Shown here: positions 20,371-28,217 of the stretch, piece after piece
How the letters are laid out: each line of letters starts with the position of its first letter
How positions within the stretch are numbered: the stretch's first letter is position 1
DNA from: Brevibacterium sediminis
GTDB taxonomy: Bacteria > Actinomycetota > Actinomycetes > Actinomycetales > Brevibacteriaceae
Assembly: GCF_013623905.1 (NCBI RefSeq)
Contig: NZ_JABKDD010000024.1
Span: 1-32,793, forward strand
Length of the DNA stretch: 32,793 nucleotides
Direction of reading: 5' to 3'
Position numbers and translations under genes: made by a program
The notes under the pieces: generated by a model
The model's database searches: none
Told to the model about the DNA's origin: nothing
The model's input: only the letters and a program-made list of their open reading frames with translations

Positions 20371-20430
20371 ACCTTACCTCCGGCCATCTCGCCGAGGCGG
20401 CACCGAACCTTACCGTTGATCCTCTCGCCG
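20371..20430. repeat. Two-copy 36-bp-period direct repeat
   Basis: ACCTTACC followed 17 bp later by CTCGCCG occurs at 20371 and 20388, and again at 20407 and 20424. The blocks are conserved and the bases between them differ, which resembles a paired protein-binding site more than a simple duplication. Confidence 0.5.
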
Positions 20431-20486
20431 TAGTGGACCTGCAAATCGTTTTTGCCGGCCTCTGGCCGAGGAGGCTCTGAATGCCC

Positions 20487-21713
20487 CTATCGTCGGCCCT
20501 GCAACCGTGCCCGGAGTCGCAGCCACAGGATCACCGTGGCTATGAAGAGCACGACCCCACCCGCCAAGAGGACGAGCGCCAGGGGATTGTCCAGTGCTGC
20601 ACCGACGGTCTGGGATGCCATGGATGACTCCGATTCATCGGACTTCTGGGACTCCGTCGTTCCGCTCGAATCCGATTCGGCGCCCCCGGCATCACTCGAG
20701 CTGCCAGTGGCGGTGGGGGCCGCCTCGGCGGTGGCCTGAACCCCGACGGGCACGGTCTGCAGCGATTTCGGGTCCTTCTGGGCGAAATCCCAGTCGAGCA
20801 GGTCCACGGCGACCTGGCGAGAGTTGTTGTCGATGCCGAGCATCGTCGCGACCACACGGTGCCCGTCGCGCTCGGCCACGGCCACGTACGAGCCCTTCGC
20901 CGCCCGAGTGAACCCGTTCTTCAGGCCCAGCCCGCCGTCGACCTGGCCGACGATCTTCGTATGGTTCTGGATCTCGTAGCCCTTGAACTTCTCTTTCGTC
21001 TGCGGGTTCTTTCCGCCCGGGAATTGATAAGTCTCCGTGCCGATGACCTTCATGAGGTAGTCGTCTTCGCACACCGCCCACGCGAGCTTCATGAGGTCCT
21101 CAGCGGTCGTGTACTGGCCCTTTGCATCGAGTCCCGAGGTGTTCTTCGCCTGCGTATTCGACATGCCCAGCTCGGCCGCCTTCTCGTTCATCAGCTTCAC
21201 TGCCTTGTCTTGCCCGCCGGCTGCACGACCCAGTGCATTCGCCGCATCGTTGGCGCTCGACATCAGCATCGCGTGGAAGAGCAGATCGATGGAGTACTTG
21301 TTCGTCTGCATGAGACCGACCTTCGTCCCATCGACTTCCATGTCCTCGAACTCGGCGGTCACTTTCTTCTTCTTGTCGTCGAACTCGTCCACGAGCGCCA
21401 GAGCCGTGAGCAGCTTGATCGTCGACGCCGGAGCGTGCCGCTTCTCCACATTCTTCGCCACGTGCAGTTCTCCGGAGTCGAGGTCGCCCACCAACCAGGA
21501 CGTGCCCGTCGGCTTCGGGGGCTTCGCGCCGTCACCGAGGTCCTCTGGACTGACATACGCCGGTGCTGTCGACTCCGCCGGCTGCGGCACCGCGTGTGCG
21601 GGGGCGGGGGAGTGGACGAGCTGCGCGGCGAGCATCAGCAGTGCGGCGGCGAAGCCGAGGATGCTCAGGGGCAGGCTGTGTAGTGAGGAAGCAGTCGAGC
21701 GGGTGAAACGCAT
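20487..21713 (-). CDS. D-alanyl-D-alanine carboxypeptidase (PBP5-like, S11 family)
   Basis: This secreted, membrane-anchored enzyme trims the terminal D-alanine of peptidoglycan stem peptides. The protein has a signal peptide ending near AHA at residues 39-41, the serine motif STIK with S97 and K100, SAN at 153-155, and KNG at 265-267 where the family usually has KTG. A Ser/Ala-rich linker precedes a C-terminal membrane helix (LALVLLAGGVVLFIATVILW) and a basic tail. ATG 21713 gives 408 residues; an in-frame GTG at 21719 also exists. TAGACT on the minus strand (21721-21726) lies 7 nt before the ATG, suggesting a leaderless transcript that starts there. Confidence 0.88.
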   Translation of the reverse strand: MRFTRSTASSLHSLPLSILGFAAALLMLAAQLVHSPAPAHAVPQPAESTAPAYVSPEDLGDGAKPPKPTGTSWLVGDLDSGELHVAKNVEKRHAPASTIKLLTALALVDEFDDKKKKVTAEFEDMEVDGTKVGLMQTNKYSIDLLFHAMLMSSANDAANALGRAAGGQDKAVKLMNEKAAELGMSNTQAKNTSGLDAKGQYTTAEDLMKLAWAVCEDDYLMKVIGTETYQFPGGKNPQTKEKFKGYEIQNHTKIVGQVDGGLGLKNGFTRAAKGSYVAVAERDGHRVVATMLGIDNNSRQVAVDLLDWDFAQKDPKSLQTVPVGVQATAEAAPTATGSSSDAGGAESDSSGTTESQKSDESESSMASQTVGAALDNPLALVLLAGGVVLFIATVILWLRLRARLQGRR

Positions 21714-21803
21714 GCGCACCAGTCTACTTTCGCCGCGAGCAGCTCGTCCTCAGGATTCGTTCACTCGAGGCGGCACCTCACCGAGACGAAGCTTGTGGTG
21801 GCA

Positions 21804-21861
21804 GCCCAGTTTGAGATGGATAGCCCACGTTCAAACGTGGGCTATCCACCCTCAACTGGGC
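21804..21861. repeat. Long inverted repeat between sdhB and the carboxypeptidase gene
   Basis: Arms 21804-21831 and 21834-21861 pair as an 8-bp outer stem and a perfect 15-bp inner stem, separated by a 5-base mismatched patch. The spacer is only two bases. It is much longer than a normal terminator and lies beyond the sdhB terminator on the minus strand. It may be a second terminator or a dispersed palindromic element. Confidence 0.65.
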
Positions 21862-21899
21862 CGTGGTGAAAAGCACCCAATCACGGCGGGACAGACGAA

Positions 21900-21931
21900 A
21901 GCGGCCCCGCACCGTGTGGTGCGGGGCCGCT
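21900..21931 (-). terminator. Terminator of the sdhCDAB operon
   Basis: A perfect 14-bp GC-rich stem pairs 21900-21913 with 21918-21931 around a GTGT loop. Read on the minus strand it is followed by TTCGTCTGT, and it starts 24 nt after the sdhB stop codon. Confidence 0.85.
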
Positions 21932-21955
21932 GCAGTCGGGATCAGACTGGCGCGA

Positions 21956-22744
21956 TCAGAATGCGCGCTGCAGGATCGCCTGCTTCACCTCGGCGATGGC
22001 CTTGGTGATCTCGATGCCGCGAGGGCAGGCCTCGGTGCAGTTGAAGGTGGTGCGGCAGCGCCACACGCCTTCCTTGTCGTTGAGGACCTCGAGGCGCATG
22101 TCTCCGCCTTCGTCACGCGAATCGAAGATGAAGCGGTGCGCGTTGACGATCGCGGCCGGACCGAAGTACTGGCCGTCGGTCCAGAACACGGGGCACGACG
22201 AGGTGCACGCAGCGCAGAGGATGCACTTCGTGGTGTCGTCGAAGGCCGCACGCTGTTCGGCCGACTGCAGACGCTCACGCGTGGGCTCGTGTCCCGAGGT
22301 GACGAGGAACGGCATGACCTCGCGGTACGACTGGAAGAAGGGCTCCATGTCGACGATCATGTCCTTCTCGAGCGGCAGGCCCTTGATCGCCTCGACGGTG
22401 ATCGGCTTGGACGTGTCGAGGTCCTTGAGCAGAGTCTTGCAGGCCAGACGGTTGCGGCCGTTGATGCGCATCGCATCGGAGCCGCAGACGCCGTGGGCGC
22501 AGGACCGGCGGAAGGACAGCGAACCGTCGATCTCCCACTTGATCTTGTGGAGAGCATCCAGCACACGGTCGGTGCCGTACATCGTGATGCTGTATTCCTC
22601 CCAGTGCGGCTCGGAATCGACCTCGGGGTCGAAGCGAGCGATCCGGAAGGTGCAGTCGAAGGACGGGATGGACCCGCCTTCGCCTGACACATGTGTCGGC
22701 AGGTCGATCTTCGACGCTGGCTCTGGGGTGGTATCGGTGCTCAT
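21956..22744 (-). CDS. sdhB: Succinate dehydrogenase iron-sulfur subunit
   Basis: SdhB passes electrons from the flavin of SdhA to quinone at the membrane subunits. The 262-residue protein has the [2Fe-2S] ligands C82, C87, D90 and C102 in SCAHGVCGSDAMRINGRN. The third position is Asp, as in E. coli and mycobacteria. The [4Fe-4S] and [3Fe-4S] ligands lie in CILCAACTSSCP (174-185) and CRTTFNCTEACPRGI (230-244). Its ATG overlaps the sdhA stop as TGATG, so the two are translationally coupled. A strong terminator follows. The complex serves both the TCA cycle and the respiratory chain. Confidence 0.97.
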   Translation of the reverse strand: MSTDTTPEPASKIDLPTHVSGEGGSIPSFDCTFRIARFDPEVDSEPHWEEYSITMYGTDRVLDALHKIKWEIDGSLSFRRSCAHGVCGSDAMRINGRNRLACKTLLKDLDTSKPITVEAIKGLPLEKDMIVDMEPFFQSYREVMPFLVTSGHEPTRERLQSAEQRAAFDDTTKCILCAACTSSCPVFWTDGQYFGPAAIVNAHRFIFDSRDEGGDMRLEVLNDKEGVWRCRTTFNCTEACPRGIEITKAIAEVKQAILQRAF

Positions 22745-24504
22745 CAGTACTTACGCTCCATCGGCTGGTAACGGGTGACGATGACGGGCTTCGTCTCAAG
22801 ACGCATGCCCTTGATGCCGTCGGTCTCCGCTTCGGGATCGAGGTAGGTCATCGTGTGGTGCATGAAGTTCTCGTCGTCACGATCCGGGAAGTCCTCGCGG
22901 AAGTGTCCTCCACGCGATTCCTTGCGGTGGATGGCGGCGACAGAGATGACCTCGGCGAGCTCGAGCAGGAAGCCGAGCTCGACGGCCTCGAGCAGATCGA
23001 GGTTGTAGCGCTTGCCGCGATCCTGGATGCCCACGTTGTTGTAGCGCTCGCGCAGTTTGGCGATCTCGTCGAGAGCGTCACGCAGAGTCTCGTCGGTGCG
23101 GAACACCTGCACGTTGGCGTCCATGATGTCCTGCAGATCCTTGCGGATCGCCGCGATGCGTTCGGTGCCGTCCGAGGTGCGCATCTTCTCGAGCATCTCG
23201 ACGACGTCGTTCGCCGGGTTCTCGGGCAGTTCGACGGACTCGGCGGTCTTCGCGTATTCCGCAGCGGCGATGCCGGCGCGCTTGCCGAAGACGTTGATGT
23301 CGAGCAGCGAGTTCGTGCCCAGACGGTTCGAACCGTGCACCGACACGCAGGCGCATTCACCGGCGGCGTAGAGGCCGGGGATGACGGTGTCGTTGTCGGC
23401 GAGGACTTCGGCTTCGATGTTCGTCGGGATGCCGCCCATCGCGTAGTGCGCGGTCGGGAAGACCGGCACCGGCTCCGTGTAGGGCTCCACACCGAGGTAG
23501 GTGCGGGCGAACTCGGTGATGTCCGGCAGCTTCTCGTCGATGTGTGAGGGCTCGAGGTGAGTGAGGTCGAGCAGGACGTAGTCCTTGTTCGGTCCGCAGC
23601 CACGGCCTTCGCGCACTTCGTTAGCCATCGAACGGGCCACGATGTCACGCGGGGCGAGGTCCTTGATCGTCGGGGCATAGCGCTCCATGAAGCGCTCACC
23701 CTCGGAGTTGCGGAGGATTCCGCCCTCACCGCGAGCCGCCTCGGACAGCAGGATGCCCAGGCCGGCGAGGCCTGTCGGGTGGAACTGGAAGAACTCCATG
23801 TCCTCCAGCGGGATTCCGCGGTTGTAGGTCACGGCCATGCCGTCGCCGGTCAGGGTGTGTGCGTTCGAGGTGGTCTTGAAGACCTTGCCGACACCGCCGG
23901 TGGCGAAGACGACCGACTTGGCCTGGAAGACGTGGATCTCACCGGTGGCCAGTTCGTAGGACACGACGCCTGCGGGGCGCTTGACCCCGTCGACCTCGGT
24001 CATGAGGAGGTCGAGGACGTAGAACTCGTTGTAGAACTCCACGCCGTGCTTGACGCACTGTTGGTACAGGGTCTGGAGGATCATGTGACCGGTGCGGTCT
24101 GCGGCGTAGCAGGAGCGGCGCACGGCGGACTTGCCGTGGTCGCGGGTGTGACCGCCGAAGCGGCGCTGGTCGATCTTGCCTTCGGGGGTGCGGTTGAACG
24201 GCAGCCCCATCTTCTCGAGATCGAGGACGGCGTCGATGGCTTCCTTGGCCATCACCTCGGCGGCGTCCTGGTCGACCAGGTAGTCACCGCCCTTGACGGT
24301 GTCGAAGGTGTGCCATTCCCAGTTGTCCTCTTCCACGTTCGCCAGTGCGGCGCACATTCCGCCCTGGGCGGCTCCGGTGTGCGAACGGGTGGGGTAGAGC
24401 TTGGTGAGAACGGCGGTGCGGGCACGCTGGCCCGACTCGATCGCCGCACGCATGCCGGCGCCGCCGGCACCGACGATGACGACGTCGTAATGATGTACCT
24501 GCAT
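22744..24504 (-). CDS. sdhA: Succinate dehydrogenase flavoprotein subunit
   Basis: SdhA oxidises succinate to fumarate. The 586-residue protein begins with the FAD-binding fold [14 protein letters not shown], followed by [12 protein letters not shown], where H42 is the covalent flavin attachment site. Substrate-binding segments [10 protein letters not shown], the HPTG region in [13 protein letters not shown] and [17 protein letters not shown] are in place. The start ATG 24504 has AAAGGAG directly upstream, overlapping the TAA of sdhD. It is the third gene of the sdhCDAB operon and its length is typical. Confidence 0.97.
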   Translation of the reverse strand: MQVHHYDVVIVGAGGAGMRAAIESGQRARTAVLTKLYPTRSHTGAAQGGMCAALANVEEDNWEWHTFDTVKGGDYLVDQDAAEVMAKEAIDAVLDLEKMGLPFNRTPEGKIDQRRFGGHTRDHGKSAVRRSCYAADRTGHMILQTLYQQCVKHGVEFYNEFYVLDLLMTEVDGVKRPAGVVSYELATGEIHVFQAKSVVFATGGVGKVFKTTSNAHTLTGDGMAVTYNRGIPLEDMEFFQFHPTGLAGLGILLSEAARGEGGILRNSEGERFMERYAPTIKDLAPRDIVARSMANEVREGRGCGPNKDYVLLDLTHLEPSHIDEKLPDITEFARTYLGVEPYTEPVPVFPTAHYAMGGIPTNIEAEVLADNDTVIPGLYAAGECACVSVHGSNRLGTNSLLDINVFGKRAGIAAAEYAKTAESVELPENPANDVVEMLEKMRTSDGTERIAAIRKDLQDIMDANVQVFRTDETLRDALDEIAKLRERYNNVGIQDRGKRYNLDLLEAVELGFLLELAEVISVAAIHRKESRGGHFREDFPDRDDENFMHHTMTYLDPEAETDGIKGMRLETKPVIVTRYQPMERKY

Positions 24505-24513
24505 GTTTCTCCT

Positions 24514-24963
24514 TTAGGCCTTGCAGAACTCAGCCAGGACCGAGGGGTCCGCTCCGGCCGGGCAGGGATCGAACGTGAAGATGACGAGCGTGCCGAGCAC
24601 GATGACGATGACCGAGGCGATGTAGAGGATCACCTGCAGGGACATGCGTGTGCCGGGCTTCTCGGAGTAGTCCATGATGATGGTGCGCAGACCGTTGGTG
24701 CCGTGCAGCATCGCCAGCCACAGCATGAGCAGATCCCAGATCTGCCAGAACGGGCTGGCCCACTTGCCTGCGACGAAGCCGAAGTCGATGGCCTGGACGC
24801 CGTCGCCGGCCCACAGGTTCACGAACAGGTGGCCGAAGATGAGGATGACGAGCACGACGCCGGAGATGCGCATGAACAGCCATGCGAACATCTCGAACTT
24901 CGAACGCGTCGACTTGTGCCGGGAGTAGCCGGTCCGCGGAGCCGGAATGGATGTTGTGCTCAT
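24514..24963 (-). CDS. sdhD: Succinate dehydrogenase membrane anchor subunit
   Basis: The 149-residue protein has three transmembrane helices at about 30-50, 72-95 and 105-130. It contains the heme- and quinone-side segments ISGVVLVILIFGHLFVN and LAMLHGTNGLRTIIMDY; the histidine in LHG is the expected heme ligand. It anchors the SdhAB catalytic dimer to the membrane with SdhC. ATG 24963 starts one base after the sdhC stop. The C-terminal tail DPCPAGADPSVLAEFCKA extends past the last helix and contains two cysteines, which is a little unusual. Confidence 0.92.
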   Translation of the reverse strand: MSTTSIPAPRTGYSRHKSTRSKFEMFAWLFMRISGVVLVILIFGHLFVNLWAGDGVQAIDFGFVAGKWASPFWQIWDLLMLWLAMLHGTNGLRTIIMDYSEKPGTRMSLQVILYIASVIVIVLGTLVIFTFDPCPAGADPSVLAEFCKA

Positions 24964-24964
24964 G

Positions 24965-25342
24965 TCAGCCTCCGAAGGTGTGCATCAGCTGGCGGGGAAT
25001 GAAGGCGATCATGATGATGAGCCACACAACCATGACTCCCCAGAACAGCTTCTTCTGATTTTTCGGGCCACTCTTCGAGAAATCGACGAGAATGACGCGC
25101 AGACCGTTGAACGCATGGAATGCGATTGCGGCGACGAGCGCGATCTCACCGAATGCCATGACCGGTGTCTTATAGGTTCCGATCACTGCGTTGTAGGCCT
25201 CGGGCGAGACGCGGACGAGTGCAGTATCGAGCACGTGGACCAGAAGGAAGAAGAAGATTCCGACGCCTGTGACGCGATGCGCGACCCAGGACCACATTCC
25301 TTCGTTTCCTCGGTACAGAGTGCCCGTAGACGCTTTGGCCAC
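24965..25342 (-). CDS. sdhC: Succinate dehydrogenase cytochrome b556 subunit
   Basis: The 125-residue protein carries the SdhC signature, with MWSWVAHRVTGVGIFFFLLVHVLD at 16-39 and AFHAFNGLRVILVDF at 74-88, and three transmembrane helices. The histidines of HRVTG, VHVLD and AFHAF mark the quinone site and heme ligand. The start is GTG 25342 with GGAGG 8 nt upstream. It is the first gene of sdhCDAB. The upstream region contains an ATTTCG-N7-CGAAAT dyad that may be an operator. Confidence 0.94.
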   Translation of the reverse strand: MAKASTGTLYRGNEGMWSWVAHRVTGVGIFFFLLVHVLDTALVRVSPEAYNAVIGTYKTPVMAFGEIALVAAIAFHAFNGLRVILVDFSKSGPKNQKKLFWGVMVVWLIIMIAFIPRQLMHTFGG

Positions 25343-25687
25343 GGAGCATCCTCCATCTTGAATATTCGGGTGTGTACGTCTAGAAACTACGCCGAAGACC
25401 GCTTCCGTGCCAGTCGAGACACGGCTGAGCGTCGCGGATCACACCGCAACCCTGGCAATTCCCTCAAAACTGGGATTTCGCGTCTCACGAAATTTCAATT
25501 ACATCACAGTCGTGTGCTCTAAATTGTTGCGCTCCCGTCCTGACCCGGGCGGCCCGGGAACTCAGGTGCACCATCCCCGAGGCGGCTCTGAGGTGGGGAG
25601 ATCCCCACCGGATCCCTGGGGATCGGCTCATCCGACACGGCGGGCAACCTCGGGGAAGGTGTGCCCGAATTCTGAGACACTGAAATC
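25343..25687. promoter_or_regulatory. Divergent region between sdhC and the guanylyltransferase gene, with a dyad
   Basis: No gene is seen in these 345 bp. An inverted repeat ATTTCG (25475-25480) and CGAAAT (25488-25493) with a 7-bp spacer lies about 135 bp upstream of sdhC in an AT-rich patch. It overlaps a perfect GAAATTTC palindrome at 25489-25496. This may be an operator for sdh expression; I could not match it to a known regulator. The stretch 25535-25670 is GC-rich with short palindromes such as CCGGGCGGCCCGG. Confidence 0.4.
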
Positions 25688-26797
25688 GTGAACACGCACT
25701 TCCACGCCATCATCCCCGCCGGCGGATCCGGAACGCGCCTGTGGCCGCTGTCTCGCCGGGCGACGCCGAAGTTCCTCCACGATGTCCTCGGCCTCGGCCG
25801 CAGCCTCATCCAGGCCACCTGGGACCGGGTCGCGCCGATCGTCGGCGAAGACAGGGTCTGGGTGGTCACCGGTGAGAGTCACTTCGACCAGGTCGCCGAG
25901 CAGCTGCCGCATATCGCTCGCGCCCAGATCATCGCCGAACCGTCCCCGAAGGACTCTGCCGCCGCCATCGGACTGGCGGCCATGATCATCGCCCGCGAGG
26001 ACCCCGACGCCATCGTCGGTTCGTTCTCCGCCGACCATTCGATCACGAACGTCGACGAATTCCGTCTCGTCATCGACCAGGCCGTCGCTGCCGCGGAGAC
26101 CGGTGACATCGTCACCATCGGCATCATGCCCCGCAATCCTGCCACCGCCTACGGTTATATCGAGACCGGTGAGCTGCTCGGGCTCGACGGGGCGCCCACG
26201 GCCAGGCGGGCGCTGGCATTCGCGGAGAAGCCGGAGGCGAGCACGGCCCGTCAGTATGTGAATTCCGGACGCTACCGCTGGAACGCGGGCATGTTCATCG
26301 CCAAGGCGTCCTCCCTCCTCGACATCCTCGCCGAGGAGGACCCGCCGCTCTATTCGGGACTGGCCCGAATCGCCGAGGCCTGGGACACTCCTGACCACGA
26401 CGAGGTCCTCAGTGCTGTGTGGCCCGGACTGGAGAAGCGAGCCATCGACTATGTGGTGGCCGAGCCCGCGGCCGCGGCCGGTCGTGTCATCGTCATCCCC
26501 GGTGACTTCGGCTGGGACGACGTCGGCGACTTCGACTCGGTGGCCCGCCTGCGGCAGCCGGTGCCCGGGGAGCCGCGCGGAGTGATCTCGATCGGCGGGA
26601 ACACCGACCTGCTCGAGGTCGATGCCTCGGGGGTCGTGTTCTCCGAAGGACCGCGGACCGTGGCGATCGTCGGACTCGAAGACCTCGTCGTCGTCGACAC
26701 CGACGACGTCCTGCTCATCACCTCCCGCTCGCACGCCCAGGACGTGAAGAAGGCAGTGTCCGTCGCCGGTGAGCGCGGACTCGACGAACTGCTCTGA
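25688..26797 (+). CDS. manC: Mannose-1-phosphate guanylyltransferase
   Basis: The enzyme makes GDP-mannose from mannose-1-phosphate and GTP, the donor for lipomannan, mannosylated proteins and cell-wall glycans. The 369-residue protein has the nucleotidyltransferase signature AIIPAGGSGTRLWPLSRR at the N terminus, EPSPKDSAAAIGLAA, SADH, the AYGYIETGE and FAEKPE sugar-binding segments, RYRWNAGMFIAK and GDFGWDDVGDF. It lacks the C-terminal cupin isomerase domain of the bifunctional enzymes. GTG 25688 has no clear ribosome binding site. The gene is probably monocistronic, with 150 bp before the next start. Confidence 0.93.
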   Translation: MNTHFHAIIPAGGSGTRLWPLSRRATPKFLHDVLGLGRSLIQATWDRVAPIVGEDRVWVVTGESHFDQVAEQLPHIARAQIIAEPSPKDSAAAIGLAAMIIAREDPDAIVGSFSADHSITNVDEFRLVIDQAVAAAETGDIVTIGIMPRNPATAYGYIETGELLGLDGAPTARRALAFAEKPEASTARQYVNSGRYRWNAGMFIAKASSLLDILAEEDPPLYSGLARIAEAWDTPDHDEVLSAVWPGLEKRAIDYVVAEPAAAAGRVIVIPGDFGWDDVGDFDSVARLRQPVPGEPRGVISIGGNTDLLEVDASGVVFSEGPRTVAIVGLEDLVVVDTDDVLLITSRSHAQDVKKAVSVAGERGLDELL

Positions 26798-26947
26798 GTC
26801 GCTGGGCCGCCCCCGGGCGTGGGGGATCGAACTGCGAAGTATGTCGAAATTGGTCGCAATGGGCACATTTATGACATCGAGTGCTTAGCATTGCTTGAAA
26901 TGTTCGACATCGCCCATCCCCGACCTCCCCGCCCTGAAGGACCCGAC

Positions 26948-28120
26948 GTGATCAGCTCGACAATCGCTGAGATCGGTGCAGAACTCATCGATTTCCGCCG
27001 CGACATCCATGCCCATCCGGAACTGTCCTTCCAGGAGTTCGAGACCACCGACAAGATCGTCGCCCGTCTCGAGGCCGCAGGTCTGGGTCCCCAGCGCCTC
27101 GAAGGCACCGGGGTCGTCTGCGAGGTCGGCGAGGGGCCGGTGGCCGTGGGACTGCGAGCCGATATCGACGCCCTGCCGGTTGATGACCTCATCGACGAGG
27201 AATTCCGTTCCACCGTTCCCGGCGTCGCCCATGCCTGCGGCCACGACGTCCACCTGACCTCGCTCATCGGCGCCGGCATCGCCCTGCAGAAGATCCATGA
27301 ATCACGGCCCGGCGGCCTCGGCGGTCGCGTGCGACTGATCTTCCAGCCCGGTGAGGAAGTCACCCCGGGCGGTGCGCTGCGCGTGATCTCCCAGGGCGTC
27401 CTCGACGACGTGCCCGAAGTCTATGCCGTTCACTGTGACCCGAACGTCGACATCGGCAAGGTCGGTTCGCGCATCGGCGCCATCACCGCTGCCGGCGACA
27501 CGGTCATCATCCGCCTCTCCGGTCACGGCGGGCACACCTCCCGTCCCCATCTGACCGAAGACCTCGTCTATGCGCTCGGCAAGCTCGCCACCGACCTGCC
27601 CTCGACCCTGGGCCGGCTGATCGATCCGCGGCACGCGATCTCCCTTGTGTGGGGCGAGATCAGCGCCGGTCACGCAGCGAACGTCGTTCCCAGCGAGGGG
27701 ATTCTGCGCGGAACCCTGCGCTGCCTCGACGTGGACGGCTGGAACCAGGTCGCCGAGGTGCTGCCCGAGCTCGTCGACCGCATCGCCGGACCGTACGGAG
27801 TCGAGGTCGACCTCGAACACCGCCGAGGCGTCCCACCGGTGGTCAACACCGAAGACCAGGTCACCCTCATCGAATCCGCGGTCCGCGGTGAGCTCGGCGA
27901 GAACTCGGTGCAGCTGACCCCGCAGTCCATGGGCGGTGAGGACTTCGCGTGGTACCTCACCCACTGCCCGGGTGCGCTCATCCGGCTGGGCACCCGCACA
28001 CCCGGCGGCATCACCTACGACATCCACCAGGGTGATCTGCTCATCGACGAACGCGCCGTGGAGATCGCCGCCCGCGTATTCACCGCCACCGCTCTCAAGG
28101 TCCTCGACCGCGACCGCTGA
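26948..28120 (+). CDS. M20D family amidohydrolase
   Basis: This 390-residue enzyme of the hippurate hydrolase / IAA-amino-acid hydrolase / N-acyl-amino-acid amidohydrolase group removes an acyl group from an N-acylated amino acid or similar amide. Metal-site motifs are ACGHDVH with C97 and H99, FQPGEE with E136 and E137, VHCDP with H162, and a C-terminal IHQGD histidine. The dimerisation segment is SGHGGHTSRPH. GTG 26948 is preceded six bases away by GAAGGA. In-frame alternatives at ATG 26900 and GTG 26819 lack ribosome binding sites and add non-conserved residues. The substrate cannot be read from sequence. Confidence 0.88.
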   Translation: MISSTIAEIGAELIDFRRDIHAHPELSFQEFETTDKIVARLEAAGLGPQRLEGTGVVCEVGEGPVAVGLRADIDALPVDDLIDEEFRSTVPGVAHACGHDVHLTSLIGAGIALQKIHESRPGGLGGRVRLIFQPGEEVTPGGALRVISQGVLDDVPEVYAVHCDPNVDIGKVGSRIGAITAAGDTVIIRLSGHGGHTSRPHLTEDLVYALGKLATDLPSTLGRLIDPRHAISLVWGEISAGHAANVVPSEGILRGTLRCLDVDGWNQVAEVLPELVDRIAGPYGVEVDLEHRRGVPPVVNTEDQVTLIESAVRGELGENSVQLTPQSMGGEDFAWYLTHCPGALIRLGTRTPGGITYDIHQGDLLIDERAVEIAARVFTATALKVLDRDR

Positions 28121-28202
28121 TCGACCTGTCACGGTCCGCGACCAAACGACAGCGATCGGTGGCTGCTCGGCTGCGCCGGCTGTCCACGCTGATTACCCGG
28201 CC

Positions 28203-28208
28203 GATAAT
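28203..28208 (+). promoter_or_regulatory. Candidate -10 element of the lipoprotein gene
   Basis: GATAAT lies 9 nt before ATG 28218, close enough that transcription would begin at or near the start codon. No ribosome binding site is present, in line with a leaderless mRNA. Confidence 0.5.
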
Positions 28209-28217
28209 CTTGATGTC

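Larger units (their letters stand above)
20072..20486. other. 415-bp region without a credible gene
   Basis: Only very short or start-less reading frames occur here. AT content is higher than in neighbouring DNA from 20100 to 20340. A plus-strand promoter-like pair and a 36-bp imperfect tandem repeat lie in the right half. A short stem, CGGCC (20456-20460) with GGCCG (20464-20468), near the 3' end of the carboxypeptidase gene is too weak to call a terminator. Confidence 0.5.

Noticed and set aside
20487..21713. The serine hydrolase as a class A beta-lactamase
   Set aside because: It has the C-terminal membrane anchor and the S11 arrangement of SxxK, SxN and KxG, and lacks the class A ExxxN segment.
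28121..28217. A possible hairpin GGTCCGCGACC between the amidohydrolase and lipoprotein genes
   Set aside because: The stem has only four pairs with no T-run, too weak to call a terminator.
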